The notes under the pieces were generated by a model, which was not told where the DNA came from, did not search any database, and worked only from the letters and a program-made list of their open reading frames with translations. Position numbers and translations under genes: made by a program. Shown here piece by piece: positions 1 to 8,666 of a stretch of DNA of 64,000 nt (within the stretch, counting starts at the first letter, position 1; every line of letters starts with the position of its first letter). The DNA comes from Bradyrhizobium iriomotense. Lineage in GTDB: Bacteria > Pseudomonadota > Alphaproteobacteria > Rhizobiales > Xanthobacteraceae. The stretch is taken from positions 186,001 through 250,000 of the forward strand of contig NZ_BSOW01000001.1 in NCBI RefSeq assembly GCF_030160715.1, in the 5' to 3' direction.

Positions 1-1
1 C

Positions 2-718
2 GACCTGTCGAGCGTGCGCCTATGCCTGTCAGCGGCAGAGGTGTTGTCGCAGGACATTTTCAGCGACTGGAAACGACGCTTCGGACTCGAGATCGTCGAA
101 GGGCTCGGATCGACCGAGGTCCTGCACATCTATCTTTCGAATACGCACAAACAGAAGAGGACCGGAACCGCAGGCAAGCGCGTTCCCGGATATGAGATCC
201 GGCTAACCACGCCCGAAGGCGAGCCCGTCGCCCAAGGCCAGGAAGGCGTCATGTGGATACGTGGTCACTCCAACGCGCCTTGCTACTGGAACAGGCCGGA
301 CAAGACCGCGCAGACCATGCGCGACGGCGGCTGGATCTGGACCGGCGACAGGCTCCTCGAGGACGCCGACGGATTTTTCACGTTCGTCGGTCGCGTCGAC
401 GATCTCATCAAGGTGAGCGGCCAATGGATCTACCCGCTCGAGATCGAACTCTGCCTGTCGGAGCATTCGGCTGTCAGGGAATGCGCGGTTCTCGGACTGG
501 AGTTGCCCGACCGTCGCATGACGACGAAGGCGTTCGTCATCCTTGGGGAGGGGCATGTGGCCAGCGAAACGCTCACGCGTGAGCTGCAGGATTACGTCAA
601 GTCGAAACTGCTCCCCTACAAATATCCGCGCCTGATTGAATACCGGTCCGAATTGCCGAAGACCGGAACGGGCAAGATCGATCGTCAGCAACTGCGCAGC
701 GCCCCGTTGGACGCATGA
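2..718 (+). CDS. Benzoate-CoA-ligase-type aryl-CoA ligase, C-terminal part only (runs in from left edge)
   Basis: Adenylate-forming ligase expected to activate an aromatic carboxylate as its CoA thioester in the cytoplasm. The frame is open at the window edge, so roughly the first half of a normal enzyme of about 520 residues lies outside. The visible part starts with LSSVRLCLSAAEVL and GLGSTEVLHIYLSN, which resemble the core motifs of benzoate and 4-hydroxybenzoate CoA ligases. WTGDR follows, and PKTGTGKIDR near the end carries the C-terminal catalytic lysine. An aromatic-acid transporter gene begins 65 bases downstream, which agrees with an aryl acid substrate. Which acid is used cannot be read from the sequence. 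Confidence 0.85.
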   Translation, partial: DLSSVRLCLSAAEVLSQDIFSDWKRRFGLEIVEGLGSTEVLHIYLSNTHKQKRTGTAGKRVPGYEIRLTTPEGEPVAQGQEGVMWIRGHSNAPCYWNRPDKTAQTMRDGGWIWTGDRLLEDADGFFTFVGRVDDLIKVSGQWIYPLEIELCLSEHSAVRECAVLGLELPDRRMTTKAFVILGEGHVASETLTRELQDYVKSKLLPYKYPRLIEYRSELPKTGTGKIDRQQLRSAPLDA

Positions 719-783
719 ACGCGGCCCGCTCTCGAGCCGCATTGTCACCGCCTTAGAAATCCAAGCTCACACTGGAGTTCGTG

Positions 784-2139
784 ATGTCCACTGCGAAGAC
801 CATCGACGTGACCGAAGTCATCGAGCAGGCGCGGTTCGGACGCCTCCAATTCCTGATTCTCGTTCTCTGCGGGTGGATTGCCATGCTCGATGGCTTCGAC
901 ACCCAGGCGATCGCCTATGTCGCGCCCGTCATCGCCGAGCAATGGGGGATCGCGATGGCCGGCTTCGGTCCGATCTTCGGTGCGGGCCTTGCCGGTCTCA
1001 CGGTCGGTGCCTTCGTCCTGAGCCCTGCGGCCGACCGGTTCGGCCGAAAGAACGTCATTCTGCTCTCCGTGCTGCTGTTCGGCATTTTCGCGCTCGTCAC
1101 TGCGCGCGCCACCACGCTGAGCGAACTCATGGTCTATCGCTTCCTGACGGGCCTCGGCCTCGGCGGCGCCATGCCCAATATCATCGCGCTGACCAGCGAA
1201 TATGCGCCGAAGCGGATGCGTGCGCTGCTCATTGCCATCATGTTCTGCGGCTTTCCGCTGGGCTCGACGATCGGCGGCGTGATCAGCGCGCCTCTCATCG
1301 GCGCCTTTGGTTGGCACTCGGTATTCGTCGTGGGAGGCGTGCTTCCCCTCGTGACCTTGATCGCTCTGTTCATCTGGCTCCCGGAATCGATCCGCTTTCT
1401 CGTGACGCGCGGCGTCGCCGACGAACGGATCGCAAACCTGCTCGCAAGGCTCGACCCGGCCGCCTCCCAGGCGACGGCAAGCCGCTATGTCATGCCTTCC
1501 GTGCAGGCGTCCGGCTTTCCGGTGGCGAAGCTTGTTGCCGAAGGCCGCGCATCCATGACGCTGCTCCTGTGGGTCGCATTCTTCATGAACCTGCTCGTCA
1601 TGTACTTCCTCGTGAACTGGATGCCCTCGCTGCTCAGGGCGAGCGGCCTGCCGCTCAACATCGCGATCCTCTCGACGGCGGTGTTGAACGCCGGAGGCAT
1701 CGTCGGAGCGATCGTTCTCGGCCGCTTCGTCGATCGGCTCGACCCGTATCTGGTGCTCGGCGGCGCCTATTCCGCCTCTGCGCTCTTCATCGCCGGGATC
1801 GCGTTCGGATCGGCCAATGTCTGGACCTTGATGACCTCCACCTTCCTCGCCGGATTTGGCGTGGTGGGCGCGCAGATCGGCATGAACGCGCTTGCGGCCG
1901 GCCTCTATCCCACTGAGATCCGATCCACCGGCGTGGGCTGGGCGCTGGGCGTGGGCCGCATCGGGTCGATCATCGGCCCGGTCGCGGGCGGCGTTCTGCT
2001 CGGCTTCGGGTGGACTGCGCAGTCCGTCGTGCTGACGGCGGCGGTCCCGGCACTGCTGGCGGGACTGGCCGTGATCGCGCTGCGCAGACGAGAGCCGTCG
2101 CTCAAGCTCGTGCCGTCAACTGCGACGCTTCATCATTAA
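784..2139 (+). CDS. MFS transporter, aromatic acid:H+ symporter (AAHS) type
   Basis: Inner-membrane proton symporter of the major facilitator superfamily, about 451 residues with twelve predicted hydrophobic segments. The first membrane segment contains LDGFDTQAIAYVAPVI, the DGxD-type signature of the AAHS branch (PcaK, BenK). The loop between segments 2 and 3 reads DRFGRKN, the usual MFS loop motif. ATG 784 is chosen; a GTG lies one codon upstream at 781. It sits between an aryl-CoA ligase and a gentisate-type ring-cleavage gene, so import of a hydroxylated or simple aromatic acid is the likely role. Substrate is inferred from family and context only. Confidence 0.85.
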   Translation: MSTAKTIDVTEVIEQARFGRLQFLILVLCGWIAMLDGFDTQAIAYVAPVIAEQWGIAMAGFGPIFGAGLAGLTVGAFVLSPAADRFGRKNVILLSVLLFGIFALVTARATTLSELMVYRFLTGLGLGGAMPNIIALTSEYAPKRMRALLIAIMFCGFPLGSTIGGVISAPLIGAFGWHSVFVVGGVLPLVTLIALFIWLPESIRFLVTRGVADERIANLLARLDPAASQATASRYVMPSVQASGFPVAKLVAEGRASMTLLLWVAFFMNLLVMYFLVNWMPSLLRASGLPLNIAILSTAVLNAGGIVGAIVLGRFVDRLDPYLVLGGAYSASALFIAGIAFGSANVWTLMTSTFLAGFGVVGAQIGMNALAAGLYPTEIRSTGVGWALGVGRIGSIIGPVAGGVLLGFGWTAQSVVLTAAVPALLAGLAVIALRRREPSLKLVPSTATLHH

Positions 2140-2153
2140 CAGCGAGACCGACG

Positions 2154-3230
2154 ATGTCCCAACAAGCAATCATGGCGCCAACCGCCGACACGCCGGAGCG
2201 GCGAGCCTTTTACGACAAGATCGACAAGAAGAACCTGACGGCCCTATGGCTGTCGCTGGCCGATCTCGTGACCCCCGAGCCGAGGAGCGCTTGTCGAGCC
2301 GCCTCGTGGCGCTTCCAGGACATCCGCGCGTACATGCTCGAGGCCGGTGGCCTCATCACCGCGAAGGAGGCCGAACGGAGAGTTCTCGTGCTGGAAAATC
2401 CGGGCTTGCGTGGACAATCCAAAATCACGACGGACCTCTATGCCGGTGTGCAGCTGGTCATGCCGGGCGAGGTCGCGCCGGCCCACCGCCATACCCAATC
2501 GGCGCTGCGCTTCATCCTGGAAGGCGAAGGCGCCTACACGGCGGTGAACGGCGAGCGTACCATGATGCACGAGGGGGATTTCATCATCACGCCGCCATGG
2601 GCCTGGCACGATCACGGCAATCCCAGTCCCGATCCGGTGTTCTGGCTGGACGGTCTCGACATCCCCGTCATTCAGATGCTGGATGCTTCGTTTGCCGAAC
2701 ATCTCGATGTCGACGAACAGCCGATCATCCGGCCGGTTGGCGACAGCGACGCCCGCTATGGCCAGAATCTCCTTCCCGTCGATCACAGAGGAGGCGGTGG
2801 CACCTCGCCGGTATTCAACTATCCCTATGCGCGAACGCGCGAGGCGCTCGAACGGTTGCGACGCACTGCTGCCTGGGATCCGTGCCACGGCCTCAAGATG
2901 CGCTACACCAACCCGATCACGGGCAATCACGCCATGGCCACCATGGCGACCTTCATCCAGCTCCTGCCGAAGAATTTCGCAACCGCGACTTACCGTTCGA
3001 CCGACGCGACGGTTTTCGTGCCGATCGAGGGCAGGGGCCGCAGCATCATCTCGCCTCGATCCGGCGAGGATGTCGTGATCGAGTGGGGCAAGCGGGATAT
3101 CTTCGTGGTCCCCTCCTGGCATCGCGTGCGTCATGAAGCGCTCGACGGCGATGCGGTGATTTTCTCTTATTCGGATCGCCCCATTCAGGAAGCGCTCCAT
3201 TTGTTCCGGGAGGACCGCGGCAATGCGTGA
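2154..3230 (+). CDS. Gentisate 1,2-dioxygenase-family cupin ring-cleavage enzyme (copy 1)
   Basis: Bicupin Fe(II) dioxygenase of the gentisate/salicylate/1-hydroxy-2-naphthoate family, 358 residues, cytosolic. It would open a 2,5-dihydroxylated or amino-hydroxylated benzoate between C1 and C2. The first cupin shows the iron ligands as HRH (His111, His113) and WHDHG (His152), with PGEVAPAHRH before them. The second cupin near the C-terminus is degenerate at the ligand positions, as is common in this family. ATG 2154 is chosen because the frame upstream overlaps the transporter gene. The next gene, overlapping by 8 bases, is an FAH-family hydrolase, the usual last step of a gentisate pathway. 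Substrate could be gentisate or a relative such as 5-hydroxyanthranilate. Confidence 0.85.
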   Translation: MSQQAIMAPTADTPERRAFYDKIDKKNLTALWLSLADLVTPEPRSACRAASWRFQDIRAYMLEAGGLITAKEAERRVLVLENPGLRGQSKITTDLYAGVQLVMPGEVAPAHRHTQSALRFILEGEGAYTAVNGERTMMHEGDFIITPPWAWHDHGNPSPDPVFWLDGLDIPVIQMLDASFAEHLDVDEQPIIRPVGDSDARYGQNLLPVDHRGGGGTSPVFNYPYARTREALERLRRTAAWDPCHGLKMRYTNPITGNHAMATMATFIQLLPKNFATATYRSTDATVFVPIEGRGRSIISPRSGEDVVIEWGKRDIFVVPSWHRVRHEALDGDAVIFSYSDRPIQEALHLFREDRGNA

Positions 3231-3930
3231 CGACATGACCAACCCTGATTTTGTTCTGCCACCGCCGCCGTACGCTTCGGTCGCGGTCCTCGGTTCGACG
3301 GCGCGCTTTCCGGTACGTCGCATCATCTGTGTTGGCCGCAACTATGCGGCGCACGCGCGCGAGATGGGGCGCGATCCCGATCGCGAGCCGCCGTTCTTCT
3401 TCATGAAGCCTGCGGATACGGTCGTGGACGACGGCGCGACCGTTCCCTATCCACCGCAGACAAAGAACTTTCACTATGAGATCGAGTTGATCGTCGCGAT
3501 CGGGCAGGGCGGAACCGATATCCCGCCCGAACGTGCGCTCGATCACGTCTGGGGCTACGGCGTCGGCATCGATCTGACCCGTCGCGATCTTCAGCTTCAG
3601 GCCCGTGAGCAGGGCCGTCCCTGGGATTGGGGCAAGGGTTTTGACCTCTCGGCGCCGATCGCCCCGCTGCGACCGGTCTCGGAAGTCGGCCATCCGAAAG
3701 CCGGGCGCATCTGGCTTGCCGTCGACGATGTCATCAAGCAGGATTCCGACATCTCAAAGCTGATCTGGCCCGTGCCGGACATCATCTCGATCTGTTCGCA
3801 GTCGATGGCGCTCAAATCCGGCGACATCATCATGACGGGTACACCGGAGGGCGTCGGGCCGGTGCAGCGCGGAGAAGTCATGACCGGCGGGATCGAAGGG
3901 CTCGGTGAAATCAGGATATCGGTCGAATAG
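3223..3930 (+). CDS. Fumarylacetoacetate hydrolase (FAH) family protein, probable fumarylpyruvate hydrolase
   Basis: Single-domain FAH-fold hydrolase of 235 residues that would split the C-C bond of a ring-cleavage product such as fumarylpyruvate into fumarate and pyruvate, using a divalent metal. Visible family motifs are CVGRNYAAHA, the metal-binding region FHYEIELIVAIG, and the C-terminal IIMTGTPEGVGP. Size matches NagK-type fumarylpyruvate hydrolases rather than the larger homogentisate-pathway FAH. ATG 3223 has GGGAGG nine bases upstream and overlaps the cupin gene by 8 bases, suggesting translational coupling; ATG 3235 is an alternative. Maleylpyruvate isomerase, which a classic gentisate route may need, is not recognisable next to it. 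Confidence 0.85.
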   Translation: MRDDMTNPDFVLPPPPYASVAVLGSTARFPVRRIICVGRNYAAHAREMGRDPDREPPFFFMKPADTVVDDGATVPYPPQTKNFHYEIELIVAIGQGGTDIPPERALDHVWGYGVGIDLTRRDLQLQAREQGRPWDWGKGFDLSAPIAPLRPVSEVGHPKAGRIWLAVDDVIKQDSDISKLIWPVPDIISICSQSMALKSGDIIMTGTPEGVGPVQRGEVMTGGIEGLGEIRISVE

Positions 3931-4204
3931 ATCGGTTGAGGTGGGCCAGCCAGCAATGCACTGCGCCGAATGCGGCCTTCGGCGCAGCGCACCAAGTGTG
4001 ATTTCGCCAAATCTCTTTGTCCGCAGCTTGCTCAGAGTTCAAGTTTTTCAATGAATTAGAAGAGGCGTCGCGCGCGTCTTGCGGTTTCGCAGGGCAGTGA
4101 CCGGGCGTGTTGCCGGCTGAATGAAATGCGCGCGTATCGCCGCGAATTGCTTGCCGTCGCCCCGGGCCTCCTATTCCAACCCTGCCGCAACGACGATTGA
4201 CAAT

Positions 4205-4245
4205 CAATTATTACATGTCTAAAAATATGCAAATTCATATAATTT
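4205..4245 (+). promoter_or_regulatory. Candidate MarR-type operator/promoter of the Rieske dioxygenase operon
   Basis: The gap 3931-4256 holds no gene. Its last 60 bases are strikingly AT-rich and carry TTACATGT (4211-4218) followed by TATGCAAATTCATA (4226-4239), an imperfect TATG...CATA palindrome ending 17 bases before the reductase ATG. The same two elements in the same order precede iorA at 14.3 kb, and two MarR genes lie nearby. A regulator site is inferred; none has been shown. Confidence 0.45.
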
Positions 4246-4256
4246 GAGATGCCTGA

Positions 4257-5207
4257 ATGGACGCGCATCCGCTCAAGCTCAAGGTGAAGTCGGTCGTTGC
4301 GGAGACGTCGTTCATCCGCAGCCTCGTGTTCGGCGTGGAGGGCGGCGCTGTCCCACAATGGCAGGCAGGTGCGCACATCCGCGTGTTGCTGCCGAACGGG
4401 GAAGATCGGCCGTATTCTCTGATGGCATTGCCGGGCCTGCCTGGAGATACCGTTGCGCTGGGGGTGTTGCGCGAGGAGATGTCGACCGGCGGCTCGCAGT
4501 TCATGCATGCGCTGAAGACCGGCGATATTGTGAGGGCGACCGCGCCGGCCAACAATTTTCGTTTGCAAGAGGGAGCCTCGCCGGCGCTGCTGCTGGCCGG
4601 CGGCATCGGCGTCACGCCGATTCTGTCCATGGCCGCGGAGCTGAGCGCGCGGGACATTCCATACCGCCTGCATTACGCCGGACGAGCGCCGGGAGGGTTG
4701 GCCTTCTTGCCGCAGTTGCAGGCGATCTGTTCAAAGGACTTGTCCGTTCACTACGACAGCGACGAGTCTCGCCTCGACATCGCGGCTGCGCTTGGCGATG
4801 CGCCCGCAGGTGCCCGCGTCTATGTCTGCGGCCCTGCCGGGATGATCGATGCGGTGAAGGCGGGCGCACGCGCCAGGGGCATCCCTGCAGATCGCATCCA
4901 TTTCGAACTGTTCAAGGCGGAGCAGCCCGGCTCGCCCAACAAGCCGTTCGAGGTCGAGCTCAAGTCGACAGGGCAGGTCATTGCGGTCGCGGCAGATCAG
5001 AGCATCATCCAGGCGCTGGAAGCGGCGGGGATCGATGTTCTCTACGACTGCCAGCGGGGCGATTGCGGCATCTGCCAGTGCAGCGTGATTGCAGGCGTGC
5101 CCGATCATCGTGACGTCATTCTCAGCGACGATGAGAAGGCGTCCAACAAGGTCATGCAGATCTGCGTGTCGCGTGCGAAATCGGAACGGCTGGTGTTGGA
5201 TCTCTAA
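4257..5207 (+). CDS. Rieske dioxygenase reductase (phthalate dioxygenase reductase family, C-terminal 2Fe-2S)
   Basis: Electron-transfer protein of 316 residues passing electrons from NAD(P)H through flavin and a plant-type 2Fe-2S centre to the dioxygenase encoded next. The flavin-binding motif RPYSL is at residues 51-55, the nucleotide-binding GGIGVTPI at 115-122 and YVCGPAGM at 189-196. The ferredoxin domain at the C-terminus has Cys265, Cys270, Cys273 and Cys303. This order (flavin, NAD, then ferredoxin) is that of phthalate dioxygenase reductase and VanB. The alpha subunit starts 20 bases downstream. By position it corresponds to the reductase of an iad-type indole-acetate dioxygenase; that assignment is inferred. 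Confidence 0.9.
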   Translation: MDAHPLKLKVKSVVAETSFIRSLVFGVEGGAVPQWQAGAHIRVLLPNGEDRPYSLMALPGLPGDTVALGVLREEMSTGGSQFMHALKTGDIVRATAPANNFRLQEGASPALLLAGGIGVTPILSMAAELSARDIPYRLHYAGRAPGGLAFLPQLQAICSKDLSVHYDSDESRLDIAAALGDAPAGARVYVCGPAGMIDAVKAGARARGIPADRIHFELFKAEQPGSPNKPFEVELKSTGQVIAVAADQSIIQALEAAGIDVLYDCQRGDCGICQCSVIAGVPDHRDVILSDDEKASNKVMQICVSRAKSERLVLDL

Positions 5208-5226
5208 CAGGGAGGCAAGGGGCGCC

Positions 5227-6567
5227 ATGGCGAAATACGGAAACAACGCCCGTGCGATCGAGGGCCTGGTGCGTGAAGCCGAGGTGCATCGCGACGTCTA
5301 TGTCGATCCTGAAATCTTCGAGCTCGAGATGGAGCATCTGTTCCCGAATAGCTGGATCTATGTCGGGCACGCCAGTCAGCTCGCCAAGCCCGGTGATTTC
5401 GTCACCGCCAATATCGGCCGGCAGCCGGTCATGGCGAGCCGCCATAGCGACGGCTCCATCCACGTTTTCTACAATCGTTGTCCGCACAAGGGCGTGAAGA
5501 TCGCCTCCGAGCCCTGCGGCAATACCGGCAAATTCTTTCGCTGCCCCTATCATGCCTGGTCGTTCAAGACCGACGGCTCGCTGCTCGCGATCCCCCTGAA
5601 GAAGGGCTATGAGAACACCGGCTTCGGTGACACCCAGGCGAACGAGGGGCTGTCGAAGATCAAGAACGTCGTCATCTATCGCGATTTCATCTTCGCGCGC
5701 CTGAGCGACAACGGTGTCTCCTTCGAGGACTATTTTGGCGAAAGCCTCTCGACCATCGACAACATGGTCGACCGCTCGCCGGAGGGGAAGCTGGCCATCG
5801 AGGCCGCGCCGATCCGTTACATGCACACCTGCAATTGGAAGATGCTGGTCGAGAACCAGACCGACACCTGCCATCCCATGGTGGCGCATGAGAGCTCGGC
5901 CGGTACCGCCGTCAAGGTCTGGAAGCGCGAGCAGGGCGACTCGACGGAGACGCCGATGGCTGTGCAGCTCTACGGGCCCTTCATGAGCCCGTACGAGTTC
6001 TACGAGCAAAGCGGCATCAGGATCTGGCCCAACGGCCATGGCCACACCGGCGTGGCCAATTCGATCCACTCGAACTACTCGGACATCCAAGGCTATCTCG
6101 GTCAGATGGTTGCGGCCTATGGCGAGAAGCGCGCCCACGAGATCCTGGGAGAGGTCCGGCACAACACCGTCTATTTCCCAAACATCATGGTCAAGGGCGC
6201 GGTGCAGATCCTGCGCAATTTCATCCCGATCGCGGTGGACAAGACGCTGGTCGAGAGCTGGGTCTATCGCCTGGTCGGCGCGCCCGACAAGCTCTATGAG
6301 CGTGCGCTCATGTACAACCGCTTCATCAACGCGCCGACCTCGATCGTCGGGCACGACGATCTCGAAATGTATGAGCGGGCCCAGGAGGGGCTGAAGTCCA
6401 ACGGCAATCAATGGGTCAATCTGCGCCGGCTCTACGAGAGCAATGAAGAGCAGGATGTCACCGCGGTCATCAATGGCACATCGGAGCGCCAGATGCGGAA
6501 CCAGTTTCATGCCTGGGCAAAATTCATGACCATGGACATGGATCAGCACGTCGAGGCCGCGGAATGA
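5227..6567 (+). CDS. Rieske non-haem iron aromatic-ring-hydroxylating dioxygenase, alpha subunit
   Basis: Catalytic large subunit, 446 residues, that adds oxygen to an aromatic substrate in the cytoplasm. The Rieske centre ligands are Cys85/His87 and Cys106/His109 (NRCPHKG and RCPYHAW). The mononuclear iron site is in the region ENQTDTCHPMVAHESS: bridging Asp213, ligands His216 and His221, with a third acidic ligand likely in GHDDLE (Asp377/378). ATG 5227 starts a clean N-terminus; the longer frame overlaps the reductase gene. The beta gene overlaps by ATGA. The type resembles benzoate/salicylate hydroxylating enzymes. Given iorBA, nitrilase and MarR neighbours, an indole-3-acetate dioxygenase is a good alternative to a salicylate 5-hydroxylase. 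Confidence 0.92.
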   Translation: MAKYGNNARAIEGLVREAEVHRDVYVDPEIFELEMEHLFPNSWIYVGHASQLAKPGDFVTANIGRQPVMASRHSDGSIHVFYNRCPHKGVKIASEPCGNTGKFFRCPYHAWSFKTDGSLLAIPLKKGYENTGFGDTQANEGLSKIKNVVIYRDFIFARLSDNGVSFEDYFGESLSTIDNMVDRSPEGKLAIEAAPIRYMHTCNWKMLVENQTDTCHPMVAHESSAGTAVKVWKREQGDSTETPMAVQLYGPFMSPYEFYEQSGIRIWPNGHGHTGVANSIHSNYSDIQGYLGQMVAAYGEKRAHEILGEVRHNTVYFPNIMVKGAVQILRNFIPIAVDKTLVESWVYRLVGAPDKLYERALMYNRFINAPTSIVGHDDLEMYERAQEGLKSNGNQWVNLRRLYESNEEQDVTAVINGTSERQMRNQFHAWAKFMTMDMDQHVEAAE

Positions 6568-7040
6568 TCGACGAGAAAACCATCGCGGACTTCATCTATC
6601 GGGAGGCCGAGCTGCTCGACACGATGCAGTGGCAGGCCTGGCTCGACCTGTTTCACCAGGAGGGGCGCTACTGGATGCCGCTGGAATGGCAGCAGCAGGA
6701 TCCGGTGCTACAGCCGTCACTGATGTACGAAGACCTGTTGCTGTTGAAAGTGCGCGTGGAGCGGCTGGCCGGCGAACGCACCTTCAGCCAGAAGCCGAAG
6801 AGCCGCTGCCATCATTTGCTCCAAGCGCCGCGGATCGTCGCATGCGACGAGGCGGCCGGAATGTTCAAGACGCGGACCTCCTACATCTATACCGAGACGC
6901 GCGGCGATATGCTGGAGCGTTATTCGGGGTGGGCCTCGCATGAGCTTGTGCGGTCCGGCGACGACCTTAAGATCAAGCTCAAGCGCGTCGATCTCGTCAA
7001 TTTCGACGCGCCGTTCGGCAACATCCAGCTCTTCATGTGA
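6564..7040 (+). CDS. Aromatic-ring-hydroxylating dioxygenase, beta subunit
   Basis: Small structural subunit of 158 residues with the NTF2-like fold that packs with the alpha subunit in an alpha3beta3 complex. It begins with ADFIYREAELLDTMQW, typical of this subunit family, contains YWMPLEWQQ and RCHHLLQAPR, and ends in DAPFGNIQLFM. It overlaps the alpha stop codon through ATGA, so the two are probably made in fixed ratio. No metal ligands are expected in this subunit. The match to the family in length and order within the operon is good. Confidence 0.9.
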   Translation: MIDEKTIADFIYREAELLDTMQWQAWLDLFHQEGRYWMPLEWQQQDPVLQPSLMYEDLLLLKVRVERLAGERTFSQKPKSRCHHLLQAPRIVACDEAAGMFKTRTSYIYTETRGDMLERYSGWASHELVRSGDDLKIKLKRVDLVNFDAPFGNIQLFM

Positions 7041-7047
7041 GTATGCC

Positions 7048-8664
7048 TTGACCGCTGCGACCACAGTCTATGCCCGCTTCGGCGAGATCGCCCTCCGCCG
7101 GGGTGAAGCCGGCTTTCTCAACATGTTGCCTGAGACAGCCGACATCTACGGCATCGCGGCCGGCGAGATCTCGTATCGGGCCATGCTCGAACGGGTGGAG
7201 CGCTGGCGAACGGCGTTTGCCGGCCGTGGCTATGGGGAAGGCCATCGGGTCGGGCTGCTGCTCCAGAACAGGCCGGTCTTCGTCGAGCTATGGTTCGCGC
7301 TGAATGCGCTGGGTGTTTCCGTGGTGCCGATCAACCCGGATTTGCGGCTCAGCGAGCTCGAATACATCATCGCGCATTCCGAGATGAATGCGGCGTTCGT
7401 CCTCGCTGAACGGCGCGACGAGGTCGATACGGCGGCGAAACAGGCTGGCCGGCCGATCCCGGTGGTGACCGACAGCGGCGACATTCCAGCTCCATTCGAC
7501 GGCGCGCGGCCGGCGCGTGCAGGCGACGGCGCGACCGAATGCGCGCTGCTCTATACGTCGGGGACGACCGGCCAGCCCAAAGGCTGCGTGCTTACCAACA
7601 CCTATTTCCTGCACTCCGGCAACTGGTATCGCGATGTCGGTGGGCTGATCGATCTCAAAGGCGATGGCGAGCGGATGATCACGCCGCTGCCGCTGTTTCA
7701 CATGAACGCGATGGCGGTGTCGCTGATGGCGATGCTGTCGGTCGGCGGCTGCTTGACCATGCTCGATCGCTTCCATCCGCGCAGCTGGTGGAACTCGGTG
7801 CGGGACAGCCGCGCGACCTGCCTGCATTATCTCGGCGTCATGCCCTCGATGCTGATGAGCGCGCCGCCGTCCGCACAGGATCGCGCGCATACCGTGCGGT
7901 TCGGATTCGGCGCCGGCGTCGACAAGCTCCTGCACGCGCCATTCGAGGAGCGCTTCGGCTTTCCGCTGCTCGAGGCCTGGGCGATGACGGAGACCGGAAG
8001 CGGCGGCGTGATCGCCGCCAATGTCGAGCCGCGCAAGGTCGGCACAAGTTGTTTCGGCCGTCCGGCGCCCGAAGTCGACGTTCGGATCGTCGACGATGGC
8101 GGCAATGATGCGTCCGTGGGAACGCCGGGTGAGCTGTTGGTGCGGCGGGCGGGTGCCGACCCCCGCTACGGCTTCTTCAGGGAGTATCTGAAGAATCCGG
8201 AAGCCACCGCCGAGGCCTGGAAGGACGGATGGCTCCATACCGGTGATATCGTGTCGCGCGATGCCGATGGAGACCTGCATTTCGTCGATCGCAAGAAGAA
8301 CGTGATCCGTCGTTCCGGCGAGAACATCGCCGCGGTCGAGGTCGAATCCGTTCTCAACCGCCATCCCGCGATCCGGCAGGCCGCGGTCGCAGCTACCCCC
8401 GATCAGGTGCGCGGCGACGAGGTTGCCGCCGTCATCATCGCCGAACAGCAGGGCGCGGACCGCGCGCTCGCCGAAGAGATCGTGCGCTGGAGCCTGGAGC
8501 AGATGGCCTACTACAAGGCGCCGGGCTGGATCTGCTTCGTCGATCAGCTCCCGCTGACCGCAACGGAGAAGATCCAGCGCGGCGGGCTGAAGGACTTCAT
8601 CGCAAAGCTGATGCGCGATGGCGCGTTCCACGATCTCCGTGACCTCAAGAGGCGGCAGGTCTGA
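7048..8664 (+). CDS. AMP-dependent acyl-CoA ligase (CaiC-like), TTG start
   Basis: ATP-dependent CoA ligase of about 538 residues. The AMP-binding loop LYTSGTTGQPKGCV, the WAMTETGSGG motif, WLHTGD and the hinge with VDRKKNVIRRSGENI are all present, and the C-terminal lysine lies in LTATEKIQR. No ATG is available at the right place: the frame opens inside the beta-subunit gene, and TTG 7048, seven bases after the beta stop, gives an N-terminus starting LTAATTVYARFGE that aligns well in length. It is the fourth gene of the dioxygenase operon. It may activate the carboxylic acid side chain of the oxygenated product, for example dioxindole-3-acetate, for later cleavage. Substrate is inferred. Confidence 0.85.
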   Translation: MTAATTVYARFGEIALRRGEAGFLNMLPETADIYGIAAGEISYRAMLERVERWRTAFAGRGYGEGHRVGLLLQNRPVFVELWFALNALGVSVVPINPDLRLSELEYIIAHSEMNAAFVLAERRDEVDTAAKQAGRPIPVVTDSGDIPAPFDGARPARAGDGATECALLYTSGTTGQPKGCVLTNTYFLHSGNWYRDVGGLIDLKGDGERMITPLPLFHMNAMAVSLMAMLSVGGCLTMLDRFHPRSWWNSVRDSRATCLHYLGVMPSMLMSAPPSAQDRAHTVRFGFGAGVDKLLHAPFEERFGFPLLEAWAMTETGSGGVIAANVEPRKVGTSCFGRPAPEVDVRIVDDGGNDASVGTPGELLVRRAGADPRYGFFREYLKNPEATAEAWKDGWLHTGDIVSRDADGDLHFVDRKKNVIRRSGENIAAVEVESVLNRHPAIRQAAVAATPDQVRGDEVAAVIIAEQQGADRALAEEIVRWSLEQMAYYKAPGWICFVDQLPLTATEKIQRGGLKDFIAKLMRDGAFHDLRDLKRRQV

Positions 8665-8666
8665 CC

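Noticed and set aside
2154..3930. Assignment as homogentisate pathway
   Set aside because: The cupin has the bicupin gentisate-type HxH pattern and the FAH protein is the short fumarylpyruvate type, unlike homogentisate dioxygenase and full-length FAH.
5152..6549. Long minus-strand frame of 465 codons
   Set aside because: Antisense to the Rieske alpha gene; a normal effect of high-GC codon use.
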